From NCBI GenBank assembly GCA_028826165.1, contig JAPDFW010000091.1, positions 124,001 to 188,000 of the forward strand: a stretch of DNA of 64,000 bases, given 5' to 3'. The notes under the pieces are model-generated. The model worked only from the letters and a program-made list of their open reading frames with translations. It was not told the DNA's origin and did no database searches. Source of the stretch: Anaeramoeba ignava. Its lineage: Eukaryota > Metamonada > Anaeramoebidae. Shown piece by piece: positions 54,890 to 64,000 of this stretch. The first letter of the stretch is position 1. Every line of letters begins with the position of its first letter. The position numbers and the translations under genes are program-made.

Positions 54890-57800
54890 ATGTCTTTTCA
54901 AGAAATAAATGAGTAAAATTTAAATTAAAATCAATTCAAAAAATTAAAATTAAAATTAAAATTTTAAATTAAAATTTAAAGTGAAAATGAATTATTAATT
55001 CGAAATATCAAACAACTTTATAAAAGATGGGAAGATCTTTATTCTTTTTCAAATACAAAAAATACAGAAGAATTAAATTATATTAAACATCAAATTGATA
55101 CTGAATTAAATAGTTTAGAAGAAAATTTAACGCAAAAAAATGATTTTATTTTAAGTTTAGAAATGAATTTTGAAAATTATACTTTAAATTCACAAGAATT
55201 ACAACCTCAAAAAAAAGTATATTTAATAACCAATATTATTTTAAATTTCAAAATAAATTTCAAAACAAATTTAATAATAAATTAATAATAAATTTAATAA
55301 CAAATTTCAAAACACATTTCAAAACAAATTTAAAAACAATTTTAACAACAAATTTAAAAACAATTTTAACAACAAATTTAAAAACAAATTTCATAATAAA
55401 TTTAATAACAAATTTAATAATAAATTTAATAATAAATTTAATAATAAATTTAACAATAAATTTAATAACAAATTTAAAAATAATTTTAATAATAAATTTA
55501 AAAACAAATTTAACAACAAATTTAATAATAAATTTAATAATAAATTTAATAATAAATTTAATAACAAATTTAATAATAAATTTAACAGTAAATTTAAAAA
55601 CAATTTTAATAATAAATTTAATAATAAATTTAACAATAAATTTAATAATAAATTTAATAATAAATTTAATAATAAATTTCAAAAACAAATTTCAAAACAA
55701 ATTTCAAAACAATTTTCAAAAACAAATTTAATAATAAATTTAAAATAAATTTAATAATAAATTTAAAAATAAATTTAATAATAAATTTAAAAATAAATTT
55801 AATAATAAATTTAATAATAAATTTAATAATAAATTTAACAACAAATTTAATAATAAATTTAACAACAAATTTCAAAACAAATTTAATAACAAATTTAACA
55901 ATAAATTTAACAATAAATTTAAAAACACGTTTAATAACAAATTTAATAATAAATTTAACAATAAATTTAACAATAATTTTAATAACAAATTTAATAATAA
56001 ATTTAATAATAAATTTAATAATAAATTTAATAACAAATTTAATAATAAATTTAACAATAAATTTAATAACAAATTTAATAATAAATTTAATAACAAATTT
56101 AATAATAAATTTAACAATAAATTTAATAACAAATTTAATAATAAATTTAACAATAAATTTAACAATAATTTTAATAACAAATTTAATAATAAATTTAATA
56201 ATAAATTTAATAATAAATTTAAAAACAAATTTCAAAAACAAATTTAACAACAAATTTAATAACAAATTTAATAATAAATTTAACAACAATTTTCAAAACA
56301 AATTTAATAATAAATTTAAAAATAAATTTAAAAACAAATTTAAAAACAAATTTAAAAACAATTTTAATAATAAATTTAATAATAAATTTAAAAACAAATT
56401 TAATAATAAATTTAAAAATAAATTTAATAATAAATTTAAAAACAAATTTCAAAAACAAATTTCAAAACAAATTTAATAATAAATTTAAAAATAATTTTAA
56501 TAATAAATTTAACAACAAATTTAATAACAAATTTAATAACAATTTTAAAAACAAATTTAATAACAAATTTAAAAACAAATTTAATAATAAATTTAATAAT
56601 AAATTTAATAACAAATTTAAAAGAAATTTAAAAACAAATTTAATAACAAATTTAATAACAATTTTAATAATAAATTTAATAATAATTTTAATAACAAATT
56701 TTGAAATAATTTTAATAATTTTAATAATAAATTTAATAACAAATTTAAAAACAATTTTCAAAACAAATTTCAAAACAAATTTAATAATAAATTAAATAAT
56801 AAATTTAATAACAAATTTTAACAATAAATTTAATAATAAATTTAATAATAAATTTAATAATAAATTTAATAACAATTTTAATAATAAATTTAATAATAAA
56901 TTTAAAAACAAATTTCAAAACAAATTTAATAATAAATTTCATAATAAATTTAATAATAATTTTAATAATAAATTTAAAAACAAATTTAATAATAAATTTC
57001 AAAACAAATTTAAAAATAAATTTAACAACAAATTTCAAAACAAATTTAATAACAAATTTATTAACAAATTTAAAAACAAATTTCAAAACAAATTTAAAAA
57101 CAATTTTAACAACAAATTTAAAAACAAATTTCAAAACAATTTTAATAATAAATTTAACAACAAATTTATAAATAAATTTAATAACAAATTTAATAATAAA
57201 TTTAACAACAAATTTAATAACAAATTTAATAAATTTTGAAATAATTTTAATAATAAATTTAATAATAAATTTATAAATAAATTTAACAACAATTTTCAAA
57301 ATAAATTTAACAACAATTTTCAAAACAAATTTAATAATAATTTTCAAAATAAATTTAATAATAAATTTAATAACAAATTTAATAATAAATTTAATAATAA
57401 ATTTAATAATAAATTTAAAAACAAATTTATAAATAAATTTAACAATAAATTTAATAACAAATTTCAAAACAAATTTAAAAACAAATTTAATAACAAATTT
57501 AAAAACACGTTTTTTCTTCCAAAAGTTTATTCAAAATGGTTTTGAGTTTATTCATAAAATTCAACATAAAATGAGCAACCAAATTACAAATAAAATAAGA
57601 GATGAAAACAAAAAGAACAAAATACTTTCTATTCAAGATAAACCTGCTTTAGTAAAATTTAGACTGAAAATTTTAATTGAAATAATTTTAATTTTAATTT
57701 TAATTTTAATTTCAATTTTAATTTTAATTTCAAATTCAAATTGGAATTTTTTAGATGAATGGAAAAAAAGTAAAAATAATTGGTTTTGAAGAAGAAATAA

Positions 57801-58427
57801 TTCAAAAACAAAACCAAAATCAAAATGAAAATGAAAATCAAACAGGAAATCAAGTTCAAGAAAAAGTATTAAATGAAAAAATTTTAATCAAAAAAAAAAT
57901 ATAATTTTTGAATTAAAATTTTGAATTCAAAAAAAAAAATGAATAGATTTTATTAGAACAACAAAATAAAACATTAGAAGATTTATCACAAAGAATTCAA
58001 AATATTGGAGATCGAGGATTACAAATTTCTGATGAATTATCTCAACAAATTTCACTTATAAATGATTATGATAATGAAACTGCTGCTGTAAATGAAAAAA
58101 TGATTCGAGTAAACAAAACTTTATCAAAATTTATTTATGGCAATCCTTGTAATTAATTCATTTTAAATTTTTTATCCGATTTTTAAATTTTAATTTTAAT
58201 TTTAAAATGAATTTTAATTATAATTTTAATTTTAATTTTAATTATAATTTTAATTTTAATTTTAATTTTAATTTTAATTTTAATTTAATTTTAATTTCAA
58301 TTTTAAAATTAATTTCAAAATGAATTTTAATTTTAATTTTAATTTAGGTTGTTGTAAATTCTGCTTGATTTCTTTTTTGTTAATACTTTTAGGATTGTTT
58401 CTTTTACTTATTTTTTTATTTAAATAG
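54890..58427 (+). CDS. Syntaxin-6-like Qc-SNARE, 6 exons
   Basis: Exons are 54890-54912, 54982-55216, 57526-57651, 57755-57865, 57947-58148 and 58348-58427 (258 aa; human STX6 is 255; all phases agree). Residues about 7-100 form the syntaxin-6 N-terminal three-helix domain (LYKRWEDLY, IKHQIDTELNSLEENLTQK, LNSQELQPQKKFI). The SNARE motif spans about 160-225 (LEDLSQRIQNIGDRGLQISDELSQQISLI), with the zero-layer Gln in ELSQQ aligned to STX6 DELDEQ. CCCKFC then a C-terminal TM (LISFLLILLGLFLLLIFLF) follow; the cysteines are palmitoylation candidates. STX6-type SNAREs act in TGN-endosome fusion. Splicing exon 3 at GTAAAA removes a hydrophobic ILILIL artefact. Intron 2 is 2.3 kb of repeat. Confidence 0.93.
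55217..57525 (+). repeat. Qc-SNARE intron 2: 12-bp AAATTTAATAAT array
   Basis: 2.3 kb of a 12-bp unit with T-to-C and A variants (AAATTTAATAAC, AAATTTCAAAAC, AAATTTAAAAAC). It is the largest intron in the window. The minus strand shows long KFII/LLNL ORFs that are period artefacts. Donor GTATAT, acceptor CCAAAAG. Confidence 0.95.
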
Positions 58428-58552
58428 ATTAAAATCAAAACAAAATCAAAAGAAAATTTTTTTTTTGATTTTTCATTTTTGAAATTATTTTTAAAAAAAG
58501 TGAAAAAAAAAGAACAACAAAAAAAATATCTTTTCAAATTTCAAAAGAAAAT

Positions 58553-59395
58553 TTAATTCGTTTCATTTTGATTTTGAAAAAAAGATTGATAACGATCTCT
58601 ATCTTTTATAGAAGGTGAATGTTCAAAATCAATTTCAGAAACTGGAATTTTGCGACCAGATTTAAGTCTCATTTGATGAGTTAATGGACTTTCTTTATTT
58701 TTTTCTTCTTCTTGAATAGCTTCAACAATTGGTCTTAAAATTCTTCTCTATTTTAATATTAATTTTGATTTTAATTTTATAAATGAATTTTATAAATGAA
58801 TTTTAATTTTAATTTTAATTTTAATTTTGATTTTAATTTTAATTTTAATTTTAATTTTAATTTTAATTTTAATTTTAATTTTAATTTTAATTTTAATTTT
58901 AATTTTAATTTTAATTTTAATTTTAATTTTAAATTTTAATTTTAATTTTGATTTTAATTATAATTTTAAATTTTAATTTTAATTTTAATTTTAATTTTAA
59001 TTTAAATTTTAATTTTAATTTTAATTTTAATTTTAATCTTAATTTTAATTTTAATTTTAATTTTAATTTAAATTTAAATTTTAATTTTAATTTTAATTTT
59101 AATTTTAATTTTAATTTTAATTTTAATTTTAATTTAAATTGAAATAAAGAAAATTTACTCTTGCGTTAATAAAAAAATGATTAACTTGATCAAGATTCAT
59201 ATTCGCTTTTTCACAAAGTTCTTGTTTTTCTTTCTTTGAAGGATAAGGATTTTGAATGTTATAAAAAAGCCAAATTAAAAGTATTCTTTTACTTTCAGTT
59301 GGAAGAAGAAGTGCTTGTGGATCTTTTTCAAGTTTATATGTTTCAATTTTTCTTTTAGATTTTGAACGTGTTGTAATTTTTTCTTTGTTAGACAT
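58553..59395 (-). CDS. Short TALE homeodomain protein, 2 exons
   Basis: Exon 1 is 59395-59159 and exon 2 is 58747-58553 (143 aa; phase 0). A basic leader (TTRSKSKRKIETYK) precedes a TALE homeodomain at about 31-90. LPTESKRILLIWLFYNIQNP and YPSKKEKQELC contain the three-residue loop (NPYP) diagnostic of TALE. Splicing gives QVNHFFINARRRILRPIVEA, with the TALE-type Ile50 and Asn51. Two usually fixed positions differ: Asn47 is His and the nearly invariant Trp48 is Phe. The C-terminal 50 residues are polar, and no KNOX/MEIS/PBX domain is present. It is probably a DNA-binding regulator. The intron is 411 bp of (AAAATT)n on the sense strand. Confidence 0.92.
58748..59158 (-). repeat. TALE gene intron: (AAAATT)n
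   Basis: Nearly pure hexamer array (plus-strand TTTTAA) between the homeodomain halves. The plus-strand N-F ORF here is spurious. Confidence 0.9.
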
Positions 59396-59637
59396 TACAA
59401 AAATAATATTAAAAAAATGAAAAAAAATGAAAAATGAAAAATAAAAAATAATTTTTTTTAATTAAAAAGTTTTTGTTTTTCTTTGTTGTTTTTTTTTTTT
59501 TTGACTTGATCAGAATTTTGTTTTTAATCAAATTGTTTATAAATTTTGTTTTGTTTTTATTTTTTTGTTTTTCTTTTATTAAAATTTATTTGATTTATAA
59601 TATAAAAAAAAAGTGTTGAAAAAAGCAAAATAATTTT
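59396..59637. other. Upstream region of TALE gene
   Basis: 242 bp of AT-rich sequence between the TALE start (minus) and the repeat 3' of the GPR180-like gene. No gene is seen. Confidence 0.4.
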
Positions 59638-59911
59638 AAATTGAAATTGATTTAGAAATTGATTTATAAATTGAAATTGATTTAGAAATTGATTTAGAAA
59701 TTGATTTAGAAATTGATTTATAAATTGATTTATAAATTGATTTATAAATTGATTTAGAAATTGATTTAGAAATTGATTTAGAAATTGATTTAGAAATTGA
59801 AATTGATTTATAAATTGATTTATAAATTGATTTTGATTTATAAATTGATTTAGAAATTGATTTTGAAATTGATTTTGAAATTGATTTTGAAATTGATTTT
59901 GAAATTGATTT
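59638..59911. repeat. 12-bp ATTGATTTAGAA array 3' of the GPR180-like gene
   Basis: About 20 units of ATTGATTTAGAA / ATTGATTTATAA / ATTGATTTTGAA start right after the receptor's stop codon at 59912, so they would form its 3' UTR. A frame through it (FINQFLNQ) is open on the minus strand but is out of frame with the receptor. Confidence 0.85.
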
Positions 59912-62708
59912 TTAATTTGAATCTTCATTATCATCTTCATAATTATCATTTCCATTATCATCTTCATAATTATCATTTCCATTATCATCTTCATAATTAT
60001 CATTTTCATTTTCATTTTCATTTCCATTATCATCTTCATAATTTTCATTTTCATTCCCATTTCCAATTTCAATTAGATTATCATTTTCATTTTCATTTTC
60101 ATTTCCATTTTCATTATTTTCATCATTTCCAATTTCAATTAGATTATCATTTTCATTTTGATTTTCATTTTCATTTTGGTTTTGATTTTCATTTTCATTT
60201 TGATTTTCTTTTGAATTTTGATTTTGATTTTGATTTTGATTTTCATTTAAATTTTCTTCAATTCCAAATAATCGATCTGGATCTAGAACTGATCCACGAT
60301 TATCATCATCTAAATCATCTAATTTACCAAATCTTTTCATGAAAGGAATTTTTGATTTATTTTTTTTGACAGGAATTTTCAAATAATTTTGAGTTTCATT
60401 TGAAGAAATTGTACTATAACTAAATAAACTAAAAGCAAGAAAATCACAAATAAACACCATAATTGTAACCATTTTCTGACGAGAAAAAGGAGAAACCAAA
60501 GTTCCAAGAAGAACAAAAAAAGGAAGTGATAAAAACCAAATCGAATATATAATTCTGAAAGTGGAAAAAAATTTTTTCTTTTGTGGATCATTTGTTGATT
60601 GAATTGTTTTTTGAAACGAAGTAAGAAACCAAATGAATATTAAAATGTGAATCAATATCACAATTGCTCCTGCAGTTGTTTCAAAGTAATAAATAGAATT
60701 TTCAGGTTTAAATGTAACAAAAGCAAAACATTGTGAAATGATATAAATAATTGATGAAATGAAAAATATTATGAATATTTTTCCTCTATTTTGTAAAATT
60801 ATTTGTGAAATTGTCCATCCTTTTGAAACAAGAATTAAAATAAATGCAAATATCAAAATTCCTGCTGTTTGTGTAACTAAGGGTATATAAAATAGTATAA
60901 AAGTTACTTTAATTTTTGAATTTGGATTGTTTTTTTTTTTTGTATAATAAATACCTTCTCCAAAAATCTAAAATTGAATAAAAATATTAAATAAAAATAA
61001 TTGAATAAAAAGTGGAACAAAATTTTTTTGAATTGATTAAAAAAAAATTCTTACACTTATTCCAACTAAACTTTTTCCTTGTGATGCGAAATTAATCAAA
61101 TAAACTGTTACAAAAAGTATTCCAAGAGTTTTTAAAATAAGAGCAAGAAGAAAGAATCGATTTAACTTTTTTAAATAAACAAACAAGAATAGAAATAAAA
61201 TCTAAAAATCTTTTTTAAGAAATAAATTTACTGGATAAAATGTTTGAATTGAAATCATTTTTCCTGATTGAAAAATTTGAAATCCAGTTAAAATTATAAA
61301 AAAACATAAAAAAACCATATTCAAAGGTAATAATCCTAAAGCAAAAAAAAAAAGTGGAACAAATATAAAATTTTAAATAAATATTTTAAATAAAAATAAA
61401 TATAAAGGTTATATTTGAAATTTAAGAAGAAAAACCTTGTTCCTCGCATGAAAATTCTCTAATCCATGGAGATGAACCAGTATTCCAAATGTGAAAATTT
61501 TGAATAAAAGCATCAATATTATTATGATCACAATCAGAAATTGTCAAATAAAAGAAATATTGTTTTTCTTGTTTTGGAATAACTGAAAAATTTTGTTTTG
61601 AATTAGTTATTATACTATTTGAATATGATTGAGAGATTTTTTGGGAACAAGAAGGATTTTTTTGATTATTAAAAATCTATTTTTATTTTTTATCCGATTT
61701 TGATTTTAATTTTATAAATGAATTTTGATTTTGATTTTGATTTTGATTTTGATTTTGATTTTGATTTTGATTTTATAAATGAATTTTAATTTTCATTTTA
61801 ATTTTAATTTTCATTTTGATTTTGATTTTAATTTTGATTTTAATTTTCATTTTGATTTTGATTTTGATTTTGATTTTGATTTTTAATTTTAATTTTGATT
61901 TTAATTTTCATTTTGATTTTGATTTTGATTTTGATTTTGATTTTTAATTTTAATTTTGATTTTAATTTTGATTTTGATTTTATAAATGAATTTTAATTTT
62001 GATTTTTAATTTTAATTTTTGTTTAAAATTTTTTTGACTTTCAAAACAAAATCTTTTGATATAAAATTTTATTTTAATTTTAATTTTAATTTTGATTTTG
62101 ATTTTAATTTTAATTTTGATTTTGTTTTTGTTTTTCATTTTGATTTTGATTTTAATTTTAATTTTGATTTTAATTTTAATTTTAATTTGGATTTTAATTT
62201 TAATTTTGATTTTAATTTTAATTTTTATTTTTTATCCGATTTTAATTTTGATTTTAATTTTTAATTTTAATTTTGATTTTAATTTTGATTTTAATTTTGA
62301 TTTTAATTTTAATTTTAATTTTAATTTTAATTTTGATTTTAATTTTGATTTTGATTTTGATTTTGATTTTGATTTTAATTTTGTAATTTTTCTTCTACTT
62401 GTGAAAAATATTTTCCAGAACTTTGATAAAATGAAAGTGTTAAATTATTTTCTGTATCTAAATTCCAAGTAACATTTCCTTGATCTTAATTAAAAAAAAT
62501 AAGCAAAAAATTGTGAAAAAATTTGTTAAAAAATCAATAACAAATTTCTAATTTTCTATTTAAAATTTTTTTAGTTTTTACTTTCAAAACAAAATCTTGT
62601 TAAAAATACAAAATTATTATCATTATTAATTTGTCCAATAAATTTAACTGAAGAAACTTTAAAAAAAAGAAGAAAAAAAATAAGAAAAAAAGAAGTAAAC
62701 CGGATCAT
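59912..62708 (-). CDS. GPR180/TMEM145-like seven-TM protein, 7 exons
   Basis: Exons on minus: 62708-62582, 62484-62399, 61676-61436, 61335-61232, 61201-61055, 60967-60955 (13 nt) and 60876-59912. Phases agree and give 560 aa. It has a signal peptide (FTSFFLIFFLLFFKVSS), then an extracellular domain with Cys and N-glycosylation sequons (NQGNVTWNLDTENNLTLSFY; DCDHNNIDAFIQNFHIWNTG). The seven-TM core includes LVSKGWTISQIIL, and FRIIYSIWFLSLPFFVLLG then RQKMVTIMVFICDFLAF, matching the GPR180/intimal-thickness-receptor class. The C-terminal ~120 residues are acidic ENQNQNEN/NENENDN repeats. The ligand is unknown; animal members are surface or secretory-pathway receptors. Confidence 0.88.
60955..60967 (-). 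other. 13-nt exon of the GPR180-like gene
   Basis: ATTTTTGGAGAAG lies between ATTTTAG and GTATTT. It codes I-F-G-E and the first base of the next codon. Without it the phases of the neighbouring exons (0 and 1) do not match. With it the frame reads SLVGISIFGEVTQTAGILIF. Confidence 0.8.
61677..62398 (-). repeat. GPR180-like intron 2: (AAAATC)n/(AAAATT)n
   Basis: 722-bp intron of hexamers (plus-strand TTTTGA, TTTTAA, TTTTCA). It is interrupted by a TTTATAAATGAATTTT unit (four times) and TATTTTTTATCCGATTTT (twice, near each end). Plus-strand ORFs here are period artefacts. Confidence 0.88.
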
Positions 62709-62843
62709 AAAATGAAAAAGATGAAAAATGAAAAATGAAAAATGAAAAATGAAAGAAAAAAAAATTTATTTCAATCTATTTTTTCATTTAAATTCTAATT
62801 TGGAAATTGGATTTAAATTTTAATTTTAATTTTGATTTTGATT

Positions 62844-63845
62844 TTAATTTTGATTTTGATTTTGATTTTTATTTTGATTTTGATTTTGATTTTGATTTTC
62901 ATTTTCATTTTCATTTTCATTTTCATTTAAATTTTCATTTTGATTTTGTTTTAAATTTTGATTCTCTTTTAAATTTTGATCTTTTTTGACTTTTGCTCCT
63001 TTTCTTAACGGAATAGCTTTAATCAAAGCTTGAGACCAATCTTTACAATTAATATAATTCAAAATAATAGAAAAAACTTGGTCGACAGTTAAAACTTTCC
63101 TTGATCTCATTGAAAGATATTGATCAATAGGTAATTTAGCAGTTTTTATTCCAATTTTTTTAGCTTCTTCATAAGTTAAACCTTTTAGCCTATTATGATC
63201 AACTAATCCACCAATAATATACACTTTGTCTTCATAAATTTCATCCAAAACTTCTTCTGATTCTGATGTTAAATAAATAATTTCATCTTTCTTAAATATT
63301 TCTTGATATTTTTTTTCATCATAAAAAATTCGCCAATTTAAAAATCCATTTGTTGATTCAAGTTTTGCTTTTGTCCTCCCAATTAACCCCGCGAGATATA
63401 ATTTTATTGGCTTTTCCGCTTTGTTGTTTGCTCCATAACACATGTTGATTTGATTTGTTAATTTCTTAATTTCAAAAACACTCATCAATTCGTCAAAACT
63501 GCAATCAATTACAATTCGGAAATTTGAAAGTGGAATTTTTTTCCGATTTTTTCTGGATATTTTACGAGGTAATTTTTCATCCTCAATTTGACTCCCTTTT
63601 TCTTCGTGATCTTGTTTGTCTTTTTTTGTGGGAGTTGTTGTATTTTGTTGTTCTTTTTGTTGATTTTCATTTTGGATTTTTTTGGATTGATTTTTTTTTC
63701 TTTTTTTCTTTTCTTTTTGTTTTTGTTTTTGAAATTGAATTTTTTCTAACTTTTTAATTGCATGTTTTGATAAAGATTTACTATCATTTGAAGATAACCA
63801 ATTTGGAAGAGAAAAATTATTATTATTTTTATTATTATTTTGCAT
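62844..63845 (-). CDS. TRM10: tRNA (guanine-9-N1)-methyltransferase, TRM10 family
   Basis: 333 aa, single exon. Residues 1-95 are a basic K/Q/N leader (QKQKQKEKKKRKKNQ). The SPOUT domain spans about 105-285: FRIVIDCSFDELMS, KPIKLYLAGLIGRTKA, IIYLTSESEEVLDEI, VYIIGGLVDHNRLKGLTYEEA, KLPIDQYLSMRSRKVLTVDQV. The GGLVDHNR stretch holds the TRM10 catalytic Asp, and the LSMRSRKVLTVDQV block forms part of the SAM knot. The family methylates position 9 of tRNAs. The C-terminal 45 residues are NENENQNQNQ hexamer-coded repeats. Start at 63845, directly after an A/T leader. Confidence 0.95.
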   Translation of the reverse strand: MQNNNKNNNNFSLPNWLSSNDSKSLSKHAIKKLEKIQFQKQKQKEKKKRKKNQSKKIQNENQQKEQQNTTTPTKKDKQDHEEKGSQIEDEKLPRKISRKNRKKIPLSNFRIVIDCSFDELMSVFEIKKLTNQINMCYGANNKAEKPIKLYLAGLIGRTKAKLESTNGFLNWRIFYDEKKYQEIFKKDEIIYLTSESEEVLDEIYEDKVYIIGGLVDHNRLKGLTYEEAKKIGIKTAKLPIDQYLSMRSRKVLTVDQVFSIILNYINCKDWSQALIKAIPLRKGAKVKKDQNLKENQNLKQNQNENLNENENENENENQNQNQNQNKNQNQNQN

Positions 63846-64000
63846 TATTTTAAATTAAAAATGAAAAAAAAAATGAAAAAAAAAATAATTAGTAATTCTT
63901 ATGAAAAAAGCAAAAAAAAAAAATAAAAAAATTTTGATTTAATTTTTTTGATTTAATTTGATTTATTTTTCCCTTATGCTTTGTGCTTTAAATCCTTTTA
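63846..64000. other. TRM10 upstream region
   Basis: 155 bp of A-runs and TTTTTGATTTAATTT. The last 30 bases have a more mixed composition (CTTATGCTTTGTGCTTTAAA) and may begin a next feature, but nothing can be called. Confidence 0.35.

Noticed and set aside
55260-57467. Long minus-strand ORFs of KFIIKFII / LLNLLLNL type
   Set aside because: They arise from the 12-bp repeat of Qc-SNARE intron 2; every frame is open because the period is a multiple of three. No domain, and a spliced gene on the other strand explains the region.
59557-60342. ORFs over the receptor tail in both strands (MKMIMEM, HFHFHYH, FLNQFINQ)
   Set aside because: Frame shadows of the repetitive acidic tail and the 12-bp 3' repeat.
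61700-62472. Plus-strand FNFNFD / LILILI ORFs
   Set aside because: Hexamer intron of the minus-strand receptor gene.
1-64000. Variant genetic code with TAA/TAG read as an amino acid
   Set aside because: In-frame stops inside genes are removed by phase-consistent GT-AG introns, and genes end at TAA, TAG or TGA where homologues end.

Overview
The window is eukaryotic nuclear DNA from a very AT-rich, intron-rich unicellular organism. Evidence: short GT...AG introns (mostly 55-110 nt, a few up to 2.3 kb), hexamer and 12-mer repeats filling the long introns, N/Q/E/K low-complexity protein tails, and strictly eukaryotic genes (p24, a syntaxin-6-like Qc-SNARE, CCDC22, A/B cyclin, TALE homeodomain, RNF170, PUS3, TRM10, AGC kinase). 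The abundance of BTB, RCC1-BTB, ankyrin and integrin-like proteins fits an anaerobic amoeba of the Anaeramoeba (Metamonada) type. That assignment is an inference from style and was not checked against a database. No bacterial operons, tRNAs, rRNAs, CRISPR arrays or intact transposons were seen.

Layout. 1-2.3 kb: 5' end of an ankyrin gene (minus), then a satellite with a ~143-bp monomer. 2.3-5 kb: a BTB-BACK-TLDc protein and a four-TM protein (plus). 5-11.1 kb: two tandem integrin-alpha-like receptors (minus), one with a single-base frameshift. 11.2-16.2 kb: PUS3, a small tail-anchored protein (minus), a mitotic cyclin. 16.2-18.2 kb: an ankyrin gene (minus) whose repeat exons appear to be joined through 3-nt and 6-nt microexons. 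18.3-27.3 kb: a p24 cargo receptor, an ER-type membrane-tethered bZIP factor, a decayed gene, a coiled-coil protein with an EEP-nuclease-like domain lacking the usual Asp, and a bacterial-looking vWA protein. 27.4-28.5 kb: a ~52-bp satellite. 28.6-37.2 kb: CCDC22 (Commander complex), an RNF170-like E3 ligase, an active rhomboid protease and a lipid-anchored AGC kinase. 38.2-54.4 kb: a tandem family of five putatively N-myristoylated PAS/coiled-coil genes (minus), interrupted by two tandem RCC1-BTB genes (plus) and a ~148-bp satellite. 54.9-64 kb: the Qc-SNARE, a short TALE homeodomain protein, a GPR180/TMEM145-like seven-TM receptor and TRM10.

Most genes were reconstructed by joining exons at GT...AG boundaries that preserve reading frame and family alignment. 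The best lead is the microexon ankyrin gene. In five of five linkers between or after ankyrin repeats, every intron gap holds AG-NNN-GT units (or one AG-NNNNNN-GT) spaced like introns. Including them restores exactly the canonical seven residues between the ankyrin hairpin Asn/His and the next TPLH-type motif. A 13-nt exon in the GPR180-like gene shows that very small exons are used elsewhere. Second leads are the membrane-tethered bZIP (ATF6/CREB3-like layout) and the PAS family. Single-base homopolymer frameshifts occur only in multicopy families, so they may be assembly artefacts.
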